DNA of 64,000 bases from Omphiscola glabra (GCA_964017045.1 OZ024798.1:28882347-28946346), one strand, 5' to 3'; shown: positions 34,518 to 46,095, numbered from the stretch's first letter. Translations and numbers: made by a program. Notes: generated by a model not told the origin, from the sequence alone.

Positions 34518-37500
34518 TCTTCTTCTTTCGCCTTTTCGTCCTCGAGGAACAGCAGCCGATCTTCATCGACGTCTGTGATTAGGACATAGGCCGCCTACAA
34601 GAGCCCTCCAGGCATCACGATCCTGAGCCAATCTCTCCAGCCTCCCCCAAGTGTGGCCAAGTTTCTTGGTATCCGCCTCCACTTCACGGCGCCGTGTTCT
34701 TAGGCCTGCCTCTTTTCCGTTTTCCTTGAGGGTTCCAATTCAAGGCTTGTCTAGTTATGCTGGAGGCAGGTTTCCTGAGCGTATGGCCAATCCATCTCCA
34801 TCTTTTCTGGAGGATCTCTTGTTCTACAGGTTCTTGCTTTGTCCGCTGCCACAGTTTCTGGTTGCTGATTCTGTCGGGCCAATGAATCCCGAGAATCCTT
34901 CTTAAGCAGTTATTGATGAAGGACTGGATTCTCTTCATATTCCCAGCAGTGATTCTCCATGTTTCTGCACCATACAGTAGAACCGGTTTCACCATTGTGT
35001 TGAAGGTTCTGATCTTCAGTTTGGTATTTAGGTGTTTGGAGGCCCAGACATTTTTTAGTTGTTGGAAGGCTGCCCGTGCCTTTCCTACCCTTATTTTGAT
35101 GTCAGCATCTGTCCCACCTTGCTTGTCCACGATGCTGCCAAGGTAGACAAAGCTCTCTACCTCCTCGAGCGCTTCCTCTTTGAGTCTGATGGGTGCTGTA
35201 TTGGTAGCGGCATTGACCTTGAGGACCTTGCTCTTCCCCTTGTGAATATTAAGACCAATACGTGCAGAAGTGTCTGCAATATTTCTGGTCTTCTCCTGCA
35301 TCTGTTGTTGGGTATGGGAGAGAAGGGCAAGATCGTCAGCAAAATCGAGGTCATCAAGCTGGTCCCACAAGGTCCATTGAATACCATTCCGCTTCTGTTG
35401 TGTGGAAGTTTTCATCACCCAGTCAATGGCCAATAGGAACAGGAAAGGCGAAAGCAAACATCCCTGCCTCACACCGGTCTTCACCTGGAAAGCATCCGTC
35501 ACCTGTTGTCCGTGGACCACTCGGCAGGTCATCCCCTCGTAAGAGTTTCTGATCAAGTCCGTGATTTTCCGCGGGACTCCATAATGTCTCAACAGTCTCC
35601 AGAGGGTTTGCCTATCCACACTGTCAAAGGCTTTCTCGTAGTCAACGAAGTTGATGTAGAGGGGTGAGTTCTATTCCAGGGATTGCTCTAGGATGATGCG
35701 CAGTGTTGCAATTTGATCAGTACAGGATCTGTTGGTCCGGAAGCCAGCCTGTTGGTCCCGCAGCAGGGGGTCAACAGTTTCTTTCATTCTGTTGAGTAGT
35801 ACGCGGTTGAAAACCTTGCCTGGGATGGACAGTAAGGTGATCCCTCTATAGTTGGAGCAGGAGCTTAAGTCCCCCTTTTTTGGGATTTTAATGAGATATC
35901 CCTCCTTCCACTCCGAAGGTACCTGTTCCTCCTCCCAGATCTTCAAGAACAGTGGGTGAAGCATATCTACACTGGTGTGCACGTCAGCCTTCAGTGCCTC
36001 TGCTGGGATGCCATCCGGTCCTGCAGCCTTGCCATTTTTAAGTTGTTTGATGGCAATACGGATCTCTTCTTTGGTGGGTGCGTTGCAGTCAATAGCCAGG
36101 TCACTGTCAACTGGCTGAATATCTGGTGGGTTACTTGGCTCTGGCCTGTTTAGAAGTTCCTCAAAGTGTTCTTTCCATCTGGCTCTCTGTTGCTCCTCAT
36201 TTGGTATGCTCTTACCATCTTTGTCCTTCACTGGTCTCTCTGGCTTCCTGAACTTTCCAGACAACTTCTTGATGGTAGCGAACAATTCCCGCATATTTCC
36301 TTGGTAGGCTGCTTCTTCCGCTTCTTTGGCAAGCATGTCTACAAAGTTCCTTTTGTCCCTCTTAGCGCTTTTCTTTACTTTCTTATTTGCCTCTGAGTAC
36401 TCCTTTTGGAACCTAACTTTCTGCGCTCGTGTACGGCTGTTGTTAATTTCTGCCTTCTTCCCTTTTCTCTCTTCTATCACTTTCAATGTATCTGCTGTTA
36501 TCCATTCTTTGTGTGTATGTTTCTTGTTTCCCAACACTTCCTGACATGTTGATTTGACTGCTTTCTTTACTCCCTGCCACTTTCCATCGATCGTCTCGTC
36601 TCCTAGCAGTTCCTGTAGGACTTGGAACTTGTTGGACAGAGTGATCCTGAACTCTTCCTGTTTGGCCTTATCTTTCAAGAGGGGGGTGTTGTAGCGCAAC
36701 CTATATGATGTCTGCTCAGTGTAGTGCCTTTTCAGTTTTAGTCTCAGCCGGGCCACTAGAAGATGGTGGTCTGAGGCAACGTCAGCTCCTCTTCTGACAC
36801 GTACATCTTGGAGAGATCGCCTGAATTTTTTCCCAATACACACATGATCTATTTGGTTCATCGTTTGGAGGTCCGGTGAAACCCATGTGGCCTTGTGTAT
36901 CCTCCTGTGTTGGAATAAGCTCCCGCCTATGACTAGATTTGTTGTGGCACATAGGTCGGCAAATCTTTCTCCGTTATCATTCATTTCTCCTATCCCCTGT
37001 CGCCCCATGGCTTCTTCATAGCCCGTGTTGTCACTGCCGATCTTGGCATTGAGATCTCCTATGAGGATGACAATGTTTCGCCTAGGGCGACCCTGGGTAA
37101 TGGTAAGCAATCTGTTATAGAATTCATCTTTGTCTTCCTCCTCACTTTCGTTTGTTGGTGCGTAGCACTGGATAACATCCAAATTGATTCTGTGTTTTTT
37201 GGTCCGAAAGGTTGCTGTGAGTATTCTAGGCCCATGCGCCTCCCATCCAATGAGTGCTCCTTGGGCTGCCCTGGATATCATCAGGGCCACGCCCAGAGTG
37301 TGTGGTGCATCGTCACTCTCGTGCCCTGAGAATAACAGCATCTCTCCTGAGGCTAGTCTCTTCTGTCCGCACCCGATCCATCTTGCCTCGCTGATTCCTA
37401 GTATGGCGAGGTTATAGTTCCTCATCTCAGCGGCTACTTGTGCAGTCTTTCCCGTCTCATACATGGTGCGTACATTCCACGTTCCAATGGCGGTGGTGGT

Positions 37501-37904
37501 CCTGGTGGAGATGATGGTCGTCGGCCTAGTAGTTTCCAGATTCTGGCTTTCACTATTTGGCGTCATGCATTCCGCGGCTGGGAATCTATCTTCTCCCAGG
37601 ACCGTAAAGTCTTTTGTTGCTCTTGTCTGCGTTTTTGTAACAAAGGGTTTTTACGCAGCAGAGTTGTTAGCCCTGCGCACAACCGTCTGGGGGGATGCCC
37701 CTCGCAACTCTCCGGAGAGCTGCCCTTAATTTTGGGAAGGGTACCCTAGCCTTTGTGGTTTCGTCCACTCCCTGCAAGGCAGCAGGCTCTGATTTTGGTC
37801 CACCCTGGGTATTTGATTTCCCCAGTACCTACCATATCTGGTGGGCATTCCCCTATCCGCCACCTGGGGAGGCGCTTGATGGGAGATCAGAAACTCCACA
37901 CAAG
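34518..37904 (-). mobile_element. Full-length RTE-like non-LTR retrotransposon (LINE) in intron 1, antisense
   Basis: A 3387-bp element flanked by a perfect 12-bp target-site duplication ACTGGTATGCAT (34506-34517 and 37905-37916). It has a leader of about 340 bp, one long endonuclease/reverse-transcriptase reading frame and a very short 3' region ending in GAA-type repeats (TCTTCTTCTTTC on the + strand). Total size, single ORF and microsatellite-like tail fit the RTE clade; clade assignment is from recognition of the protein, not a tree. It lies antisense to Frizzled. The leader contains a motif at 37838-37880 that is tandemly amplified at 57120-57710. Confidence 0.9.
34563..37566 (-). pseudogene. 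LINE endonuclease / reverse transcriptase, two inactivating lesions
   Basis: Reading frame of about 1000 codons starting at 37566. An apurinic-type endonuclease domain occupies roughly residues 28-270 (GTWNVRTM, SEARW, IGDLNAKIG, DHVCIG, SDHHLLVARL). The reverse transcriptase domain follows from about residue 520 ([54 protein letters not shown], catalytic FADDLALLS), then the thumb with FVYLGS and LLYGAETW and a C-terminal WIGHTLRKP segment. An in-frame TAG at 35671-35673 interrupts the RT domain between LEQSLE and [15 protein letters not shown]; homologous proteins often have Trp there, so TGG to TAG is the simplest explanation. A second lesion near 34690 shifts the frame after GRPKNT. The last 40 or so codons continue in another frame ([22 protein letters not shown]) to TGA at 34563. 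The rest is open, so the copy is young. Confidence 0.9.
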
Positions 37905-37916
37905 ACTGGTATGCAT

Positions 37917-38705
37917 ACATGACATAAAAGTACATGAGACGGATTGCCGCTGTCGAACGTGTATTCCAATAAGCTTCCAATTGCAACTGGGCAGTCGCAT
38001 CTCGAAACATTTAAAGAAATAATTTCCCCTCCGAGGGACGTGGGGGGGGGGGGGGGGGCATGGGTGAGAGGGGTTTCCCGGTGGGTTGGCGAGGTGAGGG
38101 CATGGGTGAGAGGGGTTTCCCGGTGGGTTGGCGAGTGGGGGTAGCTTTCATTCTGGACAGTGGTAAAGTTCGTTTTAAGTTAGTTTTTTGTAAATAAAAT
38201 TTTAAAAGTTATCGTCTGCTTGTGTTCACAGCAGTGGATCTCAAACTTGGAGTGAAGCGTGCGACCCACGTGGTATTTATTTTTTCTAAGCAAACTCTAA
38301 AAAGTAATAATTTAGGACCTCTCAGTAGATCGTATTGAGACGTTTGGGGCGCCTAGTGAGTGGCGCTTAGTGAGGGGCGCCTAGTCAGGGGCGCTTGGTG
38401 AGGGGCGCCGCAAAAAAAATGTCTAAAGTGCACCGTATTTAATGGCTTAATTTATATTTTTAAAGTTTAAAAAAAACGCTACGTCACATAAAATTAGTTT
38501 TTTAAAAAGTATACTAATTTTATAATAAGAGGGTTGAACTGCAGAAAAAGCTTTTAATTATATTGCCTAAAGCTTAGAGCTTAACATAGACTGCTTTAGC
38601 TACACCACACTGTTTGTATCTCATTCATCTACATATATTTAAAATGGAGATAGAAATCTTACCTCTCACACGTTCATGGGTAGACCTTCAAGTCTAGATG
38701 AACAA
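37917..38705. other. No gene; two small tandem repeats
   Basis: Two copies of a 42-bp unit with GGTTTCCCGGTGGGTTGGCG (38059-38140), four GGGCGCCTAGTGAG-like copies (38346-38410) and a G18-class run near 38041. CAGTGGATCTCAAAC at 38232 looks like a hAT left end without a right partner. Confidence 0.6.
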
Positions 38706-39029
38706 CTTAACAGTCACGGTGTTGGTACGGCCACATGTTCAGGGTGTTGGCACAGCCAGATGTTCAGGGTGTTGGTACAGCCAGATGTTCATGGTGTTGG
38801 CACAGCCAGATGTTCAGAGTGCTGGTACAACCAGATGTTCAGGATGTTGGTACAGCCAGATGTTCATGGTGTTGGCACAGCCACATGTTCAGGGTGTTGG
38901 TACAGCCAGTTGTTCATGGTGTTGGCACAGCCAGATGTTCAGGGTGTTGGTACAGCCAGATGTTCATGGTGTTGGCACAGCCAGATGTTCAGAGTGCTGG
39001 TACAACCAGATGTTCAGGATGTTGGTACA
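38706..39029. repeat. Minisatellite, 25-bp unit, 13 copies
   Basis: Unit AGATGTTCAGGGTGTTGGTA plus CAGCC; several subtypes recur in the same order, suggesting a higher-order block of about 125-150 bp. Confidence 0.95.
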
Positions 39030-39997
39030 GATAAAAATCCAGGCACCAAACACTGACAGACACGGCCTGGCGATTCTGTGTCGACCAAGGGATGATGTTT
39101 GTGGTTTGTTGATACAAACACTGTCCGGTGTCTGTCACCCAGGTCGTACTTACCCGTTCATACCCACCCGTTAAGTCGAGTCTGTCTCGGGTTATTTCAA
39201 CACTTGGGCGGATGGGGGTGTGTGTGTGGGGTGGGGGGGTCGGTGACGACAAACTAGTGTTTACATTATATTGTCTTCTCCCCCCCCCCCCCCAACTACA
39301 AACAAACCACCCCAGTCACTTGACACAAACGTAGTCCGTGATTTCTAACTCTGTCTTCCTTAAGGGCGTGGAATGATTCAAAGATGCAGTTGACGTGGCT
39401 GAGCTATAAACAACAAGATGACCTATGGGTGAGGTAGGGTGGGTGACTTTAATAAGCCTCTGGAACGGATCTAATGTTTTGATTAAACAACCCCTAAACA
39501 CAAAGCTTTTCGTATAAATCCTCATATGATTTTTTGTGTGTGTTTTCATTTATGTCATTTAACGCCATTTATCATTGATGTTATTTTAGGAAATGATTTA
39601 ATGGTATGAGTATGGAATAGTTTTTGCCTTGTAAAAAAAGCAAACTTAGTGCCCGTGAAGCCTAATAGACTGAAGTTATATTTAAACAAAAATACGTCAC
39701 ATATATACAAAGCACACAGCAACATGTACATAATTATTAATCTTTACACCAAAACAAGCACCAATCAGAACAAAGCATTAACACCCCCCCCCCTGGATAA
39801 ACAAGAAAATTAAATGTGCATTATATAAGGGTGGGGACTGAAATATTTGTCAAATGTTTGTCATCGGCGACGCGTCTATATGCCACGTTTGAGCTCGACA
39901 GGATGACGGGAAGTGGGCAATTTAGCCATGCGCAAGGAAAGAAAGAGACACACGAACAAAAGTGAAGTTAATATAAAAGATTTAACGACAATCTTAT
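39030..39997. other. No gene seen
   Basis: C run at about 39278-39292; otherwise unique AT-rich sequence. Confidence 0.6.
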
Positions 39998-40130
39998 TTG
40001 TTCAGCGATAAAGACATAAGTAGTATACATACTGGCAGAACGCTGTTCAATGATAAAGACAGAAGTAGAATACATACTGGCAGAACGCTGTTCAATGATA
40101 AAGACGGAAATAGTATCCACACAGGCAGAA
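39998..40130. repeat. Minisatellite, 45-bp unit, 3 copies
   Basis: Unit includes GATAAAGACAGAAGTAGAAT and ACATACTGGCAGAACGCTGT. Confidence 0.9.
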
Positions 40131-40535
40131 CGCCTTCTTTGGCGGATAAACGGCAGACACTGGGACAAGTTTCAATGAATGTAGTCAAAGAAGGAAGATG
40201 TCCAACTATGAATTTAAACGTGAATCTAGAAAAGTTCTAATTGGAAGCGCTGTATTGATCAGTCGCAGACTCTGATAAAAGGGGGGAGGGAGGGGGCTAA
40301 TGCGTGGGTGGGGGGGCTAACGCGTAAATGGGGCTCTTGTTCGGTGTTAGGTTTCAGCTAATACAAGACCCGTGTAAGAATCGCACGCCCCGGTTATTTC
40401 ACCTGTATCCGCCACTTTCTTCTACACTCATTGATTCAGACCTGTATTAGTTGCTACGCCGGGGGATTGGGGGGGGGGGGGGGGTTGTTGCATTTTTAAA
40501 ACGAAATGTCGCACCTACTCAGAACCACGCACTTT
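40131..40535. other. No gene seen
   Basis: Short GGGGGCTAA(T/C)GCGT repeats at 40290-40330 and a G run near 40460-40484. Confidence 0.6.
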
Positions 40536-40703
40536 TATCTACTCTGATAGCTTCCCTGTAGTGTCGTCACATGTTAGAATGTGTCTCCACACGGCTACTC
40601 TGATAGTTTCCCTGTAGTGTCGTCACATGTTAGAATGTGTCTCCACACGGCTACTCTGATAGCTTCCCTGTAGTGTCGTCACATGTTAGAATGTGTCTCG
40701 ACA
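40536..40703. repeat. Minisatellite, 56-bp unit, 3 copies
   Basis: Unit includes CTACTCTGATAGCTTCCCTG and ACATGTTAGAATGTGTCTCC. Confidence 0.9.
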
Positions 40704-41468
40704 TTGAGCATCGCAAACCACGGGAAGAGCTGCCGGGGGGGGGGGGGGGGGGATGAAAACATTTGTTAGCAATGGGCATCAGGTGACGACTCGGCATCTC
40801 AATAGCTCCCTTCCTTTGCCCCGAGGTGCCGACTGTTGGCCGTCCCGAGGTGCCGAGTGTTGTCTGGTCCTGTCTTTGTCTCATCCATCAACCTTACATC
40901 CCCCACCAAGCCTCGGCCTCTGACTGGAATATCGTGTCTTCCCCCCCCCCCCAACTTTTTTTTTCCTTGTCACTCCCGGTCGGTGCCGGGTTGTAAAACT
41001 ACGAGTCACGTGGTTGCTATGCATTTCCCGAGGCTGTCTTTGCTCGAGAGTTTGAATGCGTACCTTCCCTGTTAAACACGGTTGACTTCTTCGTCTTTTA
41101 ACTACCGAGGGGTCTCATCGTGTGATCGAGGCGCCCTCCGATACTTCTTGTGTTCGAACGCGTGTTTAAAATGTTGAAGCAGTCGAATGAGATGCTGCAC
41201 TGTACAAACTGCAAGTAACAGGGGCGTATTCACATTTGACCGCCTTTCAGACAATAAAAATATACTTTTAAGTTTTATGAAAATATTAAAACTAGAAGTC
41301 CGGGGGGGGGGGGGAGGGGGGAATTAGGTGGGGGAGGGGTGGCACCAACAGCTTTTAAAAAGGGTGATGTAAAACATAAAATTTATATTCTTTATGCATG
41401 AACATTAATATTTATTTATCCAATGGATTCTTTTAGTATTGTGCCCTCAGGGAAAGTCGGCTGCGAAC
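40704..41468. other. No gene seen (intron 1, last kilobase)
   Basis: G and C runs near 40736-40752, 40941 and 41302; otherwise unique. Confidence 0.6.
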
Positions 41469-41640
41469 GCTCTAAACGTAGCGTTTTCGGCCGACCGGGC
41501 GTCCCCCAGGTCAGGGGGAGGTTCCCGGCGTGCTCCCGCACGGTCTGGCGACGGGGAGACCCGGTGTCGGCCCGTGTGGTAATGTGCCGGGGGGGGGGAT
41601 CAAGAGCTCCAGCCCACCGACACCATTTCCCTGTGTGACG
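41469..41640 (+). repeat. GC-rich dispersed repeat, copy 2, just upstream of Frizzled exon 2
   Basis: Same orientation as 29399-29590, with shared motifs AACGCTCTAAACG, GACCGGGCGTCCCCC and GGTTCCCGGCGTG. It ends about 150 bp before the exon 2 acceptor. The short + strand frames here are incidental. Confidence 0.5.
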
Positions 41641-41792
41641 TTTTCAGCATTGCGCCCTCTTTCGCCAACGGTTGACAACAATGGACATCTGGCTACTATC
41701 TCCAGGACAGTTTGTGGAGTTTATTGTAATGTGGAAATATGTGCGCCTGGGTTTATTAAAACTTAACCCGTAGTTTTTTTGTTTCGTTTCAG

Positions 41793-43483
41793 GTCAAGAC
41801 AATCAGATCGAGGCCGAAGCCAGGATCCAGGACTTCCAGCCTCTCGTGCAGACCAACTGCTCGCCGCACCTCAAGTTTTTCCTCTGCTCGCTCTACGCTC
41901 CGATGTGTACCGAGCTCGTGGACGAGACGCTCAACATCCCGGCGTGCCGGTCCATGTGTCTCCAGGTCAAAGCCAAGTGCGAGCCCATCTTGTTGTCCTT
42001 CAACTTCGTCTGGCCAGAAATGCTGGCCTGCGACAAGCTGCCGGAGAAATCCGACCCGAGGAACAACCTGTGCATGGCGGCACCTAACGTCACGGAGGAG
42101 CACGAGGTGGAGCCGGGAACACTATCGGGAACTTTCATGAAGGAACGGTTCAGCAAAAACCCGGGCATCCTCCTGCCACCGACCACGAAGCAGGCCAAAG
42201 GTTTTCAGGTGGTTCCCGGCAGCGATCGTATGATTCCCGATACCCTGACTCCTGATCCGTGTCCGGCCAGGTACGTCCACGTGGACAATATTCCGAGGTC
42301 AAACATGACCTGCGCGCCTCGCTGTGACGTGGACGTTCTGTTCAGGCAGGAGGACAAGGACTTCGCTGGGATCTGGATGATCGTTTGGGCATCTCTCTGC
42401 TGCTTCTCCACCCTGCTGACCGTCACGACGTTCGCTTTGGACAGCTCAAGGTTCAAGTACCCGGAGCGGCCCATCATCTTCTTGTCGGTGTGCTACCTGA
42501 TTCAAACGATCGCCTATATGATACGGACGGCGACGGGGGCGGACTCAGTCTCGTGCGACTTCGCCCAAGATGGCCGTCCGTTCCGGATCCTTGAAGGGCT
42601 GGAGAGCACGTGGTGCATCATCGTCTTCCTCCTGCTGTACTTCTTCGGGATGGCGTCCGCTGTTTGGTGGGTGGTGCTGACCATCACGTGGTATCTGGCG
42701 GCTGGACGAAAGTGGGGTCAGGAAGCCATCGAGGCGTTGTCCAGCTACTTCCACCTGGCCGCCTGGGCGATACCAGCCGTGAAAACGATCATCATACTGA
42801 CCATGCGACGGGTGGACGGCGACGAGGTCACGGGACTTTGCTACGTGGGCAACCAGGACCCGGAGGCGCTCATCGCGTTCGTCATCGTTCCTCTCATCCT
42901 GTACCTCATCGCCGGATGCATCTTCATCCTCGCCGGGTTCGCCGCCATGATCCGGATCCGGAAAGACCTCAAACAAGATGGCGGCAACGCCAACATTCGC
43001 AAGCTCGAAAAACTCATGGCGAAGATCGGAGTCTTCTCGGTTCTGTACACCGTCCCGGCGACGTGCGTCATCGGCTGCCATTTTTACGAACGGGTCAACT
43101 TCAAGAGATGGCAGAAGGCAGCAATGGGGTTGCCGTGTTCGCCGGACACTCACGCATTGACGTCATCATCATCGTCGCAGTCGACGTCACCGAGTTGTCC
43201 CCTCGAGCATTCCATCCCCACGGTGGAGATCTACATGCTCAAACTGTTCATGTCCCTCGTGATCGGCATCACGAGCGGCATGTGGATATGGAGCGGGAAG
43301 ACGCTGGCCTCGTGGAAGACGTTCTGTTCCCGGCGGTTCTCGAGGCGGAAAACGAACAACTTCAACGCCGAGTACCACGCGGCCCCCGTCATCATGCTAA
43401 AGAACAGCCAGTCGAACGTGGCCAAGGTGGGAAGCCACAGCGGCAGCTCCACAACAACAAAGGTGATTGCCTCCAGAGTGTAG
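41793..43483 (+). CDS. fz9/10: Frizzled-9/10 class Wnt receptor, exon 2 (CRD, seven TM, tail)
   Basis: Second and last coding exon, residues 57-619, opened by acceptor TTTGTTTCGTTTCAG and closed by TAG at 43481. It completes the CRD: cysteines at 34, 42, 79, 88, 95, 108, 112, 119, 136 and 150 give the canonical ten. A linker with three further cysteines and NVT/NMT glycosylation sites leads to TM1 (about 250-272); TM7 lies near 535-556. Family landmarks include YPERPIIFLS, YFFGMAS, WWVVLT, AAWAIPAVKT, TGLCYVGNQ and the Dishevelled-binding KTxxxW motif, here KTLASW at 559-564. SIPTVEIYM before TM7, the SWKTFCSRR run and paired cysteines (505, 525) in the last extracellular loop point to the 9/10 class; some positions also resemble Frizzled-4, its close relative. 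The tail ends ASRV, a possible class I PDZ ligand. As a plasma-membrane receptor it should bind Wnt and recruit Dishevelled. The exon is visibly more GC-rich than its surroundings, and this creates long shadow frames on both strands. Confidence 0.97.
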
Positions 43484-43830
43484 GATAGGTTCAGAGTTCT
43501 GGTGAGACATAGATGATGAACCTTTTACGAGTTTTATTTTTTGGGTTTCCTTCTGATTTCGACGTACAGCTCCGGTGGTATGACTGTCTTTAAGGTGTCG
43601 GTGTTATGACTGTCTTTAAGGTGTTGGTGGCATGACTGTCTTTAAGGTGTCGGCTTGTGGTGGTGGAACGTGTTGTGGAGAAAGAAATACCAGTGTTTAG
43701 TGATGAGTAACACTCTTATCAAAACCTCTCTTCAGAAACGATTGATGTTGGCTCCTAGGGTTGACAGTGACTCGGCTTCTGCAAGACTTTTGAGGATGCT
43801 AGAACAACAATAAAAAAAAATGATCGGCAC
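43484..43830 (+). other. Frizzled 3' UTR with candidate polyadenylation signal
   Basis: Sequence after the stop codon. It contains three copies of a 26-27 bp repeat (core TATGACTGTCTTTAAGG, 43578-43650). The first AATAAA is at 43809-43814, embedded in an A-rich run. Longer UTR forms ending further downstream are possible. Confidence 0.45.
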
Positions 43831-44480
43831 TGGTCAGTCACCGGAACGATGAACCATATAATAGATATTGGTGATGATTAAGAAGGCAAGAGGATCTTAG
43901 GATTTTTGTGTTCAAACCTGGTTTTCTTATGTGTTAACCAGGCTAAATATTTTCAAAAGCATTTGTAACCACACAAAGGAGTTTAAACAAAGATGGACAC
44001 ACGCGTCAGTCAAACTCAATGTTCGCCTCTGGTCATACTCAATGGTCACCTCTGGTCATACTCAATGGTCACCTCTGGTCATACTCAATTGTCAACTCTG
44101 GTCATACTCAATGGTCACCTCTTAATGAAAAAGGTTTTGTGAGAATCTTCAGTTCATTTATTACGAACATTGGATTCAACGTTCCTATGTGACATTGGAT
44201 TCAAAGGTTCATATGTGATTTATTGGATTCAACAGTCAGTATGTGACATTGGATTCAACAGTTCCTATGTGACATATTGGATGCAACGTTCCTAAGTGAC
44301 ATATTGGATTCAATGGTTAGTATGTCACATATTGGATTCAAAGGTTCATATTTGATGTATTGGATTCTAAAGTTAGTATTGACATTGGATTCAACGGTTT
44401 CTATGTGACACATTGGATGCAACATTCCTATGTGACATATTGGATTCAACTGTTAGAATGTCACATATTGGATTCACTCA
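43831..44480. repeat. Two minisatellites downstream of Frizzled
   Basis: 44030-44122 repeats CTCTGGTCATACTCAATGGT (23-bp unit, 4-5 copies). 44165-44480 repeats GTGACATATTGGATTCAACG and variants (about 27-28 bp unit, 11 copies, diverged). Confidence 0.85.
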
Positions 44481-45092
44481 GCGAATTCAAAGAAGAATGT
44501 TAAAGCTCCAACTAATTCAGAACATTCACAAAAGTAATTGTTTGTAAATAATGTAAAAATTAACTGTGGAAGACCTTGACGTGACAGTGTATGTTTGAGC
44601 ATCTGACATATTCAATTATGTTGTCATCTGAACTTTTCGTGGTCAATGATGGGTGTTTTAATCGTGTCTGCTTCATCACCTGAACAGGTGAATTAACAAT
44701 TTTTAAAAAAAAAATTAATTAAGGTTTGGTGTTGCTATTGCTTATGATAAGTATATAAATGTATTATTATTTCATTGTTGTAACATTACAGTTATGTTCT
44801 GTAGACTGGGGTAAAAATAATGGGTAAAGCCATGGACATGACACTGCCTGGGCACATCTGTGACGTAGGACAAACTTAAACTCCCAGGAATGAGACCGGC
44901 AGTGCCTTGTGTATCACTGTGACGTCACCACCATGTCAAGGCACAGGCCCGGACTGGACCTAAAGGAATATAAACGGGTGTGATTGTTTGAATGAAAAGG
45001 AAAAAAATAAGACGTAAGGTTATGAACGTGATTTAGAAAGTTATGTCTAATGAAATGCATGAGTGAGAAATACGTTTGTGAATGGGTGTGAC
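44481..45092. other. No gene seen
   Basis: AT-rich unique sequence; could include distal 3' UTR of Frizzled, but nothing shows it. Confidence 0.5.
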
Positions 45093-45284
45093 CAGTGGCG
45101 TACCTAGGGCTAGAACAATCCGGGGGTGGGCCCAGCCTCCCCCCTCTCTATTCCATGGAAAAAAATCCTGCAGTGAATTAAAAAAATGCACCCCCCAGTC
45201 CCTTTCCCCCCCCCCCCCCCCGAAATATAAGAAAAAATATTGGGGCTGGACAACCCCCTCAGCAAGACCCTTCCTACGCCACCG
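45093..45284. mobile_element. Short inverted-repeat element (CAGTGGCGTA type), degraded
   Basis: Starts CAGTGGCGTACCTAGGGC and ends TTCCTACGCCACCG. Flanks GGTGTGAC and GCTGCAAC match at 5 of 8 bases. The interior contains a C run and poly(A) stretches and differs from the copies at 3787 and 45908. Confidence 0.55.
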
Positions 45285-45785
45285 GCTGCAACGTAATTAT
45301 ATGAATGATGTATGAAGTACTTACATGAATGAAAGCATATCCTTATATGAATGTACGTATGTTTTAATTTTATAAATGATAGTATAACGTTATTATGTGA
45401 ATGGAAGCATGACGATATTTGATCAATTACCTTATTATGTCATTGTGTTTGTTTATGTCGTGCGTGAGTTTGTTCAACTTGCCACTGGGGTTTTGTTTGA
45501 TTCACAGTAACGATGTGTTGATTAGCAGCTGGGATGAAAATATTTGAACATGTCATTCATGACATCAAACTTGACATTTCATTTATGGCAGTAACATTTC
45601 TTTATTTGCTTGTTAAAACCGTTTGAGTGTGTGTGTGTGAGAGTTTTGTATTTCCGCAAAGCCTGTGGCTGGGTGTGGGTATGTGGGTTAATAACAGGCC
45701 AACAGTACAAATGCACAGGTGAACTTAGCAGTAGTTAACCATTTGCTCGAAATCACGGGATTCTAGAGGTCAATTCCAGAAGGCA
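45285..45785. other. No gene seen
   Basis: AT-rich unique sequence with recurring ATGAATG words. Confidence 0.6.
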
Positions 45786-45875
45786 TGGATTGTAAAGGAG
45801 GCAGGGTTTGTAAAGGAGGCAGGGTTTGTAAAGGAGGCAGGGTTTGTAAAGGAGGCAGGGTTTGTAAAGGAGGCA
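45786..45875. repeat. Minisatellite, 18-bp unit, 5 copies
   Basis: Unit TAAAGGAGGCAGGGTTTG. Confidence 0.95.
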
Positions 45876-45907
45876 CTTACACCCATTTGTTTCACACACC
45901 CCACCCC

Positions 45908-46095
45908 CAGTGGCGTAGTGAGGGGGGCAAGGGGGCATCATGCCCCGGGCGCTACTAACAAAGGGGCGCCAAATGGTATATTTTACTATAATATTGTATG
46001 GTTTTCGAAAAGGGGGGGGGCGGCTAAAAAGGTATTGGGAGGGGCGCTAAAAAGGTATTGTGCCCCGGGCGCGAGTTAAGCTCGCTACGCCACTG
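45908..46095. mobile_element. Short inverted-repeat element (CAGTGGCGTAG family), copy 2
   Basis: 188-bp element, CAGTGGCGTAGTGAGG to CTCGCTACGCCACTG, with identical flanking CCCACCCC (45900-45907 and 46096-46103). It is the reverse-orientation homologue of 3787-3947, sharing GGCGCCAAATGGTATATTTT and GCCCCGGGCGC. Confidence 0.85.

Larger units (their letters stand above)
15329..41792 (+). other. Frizzled intron 1 (26,464 bp, phase 1)
   Basis: The intron runs from GTAAGT to a strong polypyrimidine tract plus CAG (41771-41792). It holds many of the window's tandem arrays, an antisense LINE, several hAT-like short elements and a GC-rich repeat pair. I found no other coding exon inside it. Its boundaries rest on exact consensus splice sites and an in-frame join in the middle of a conserved domain. 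Confidence 0.9.

Noticed and set aside
42545..43488. Frames of 202 codons (antisense) and 292 codons (sense, shifted) in Frizzled exon 2
   Set aside because: Shadows of a GC-rich coding exon; the Frizzled frame contains all conserved residues and the others resemble nothing.
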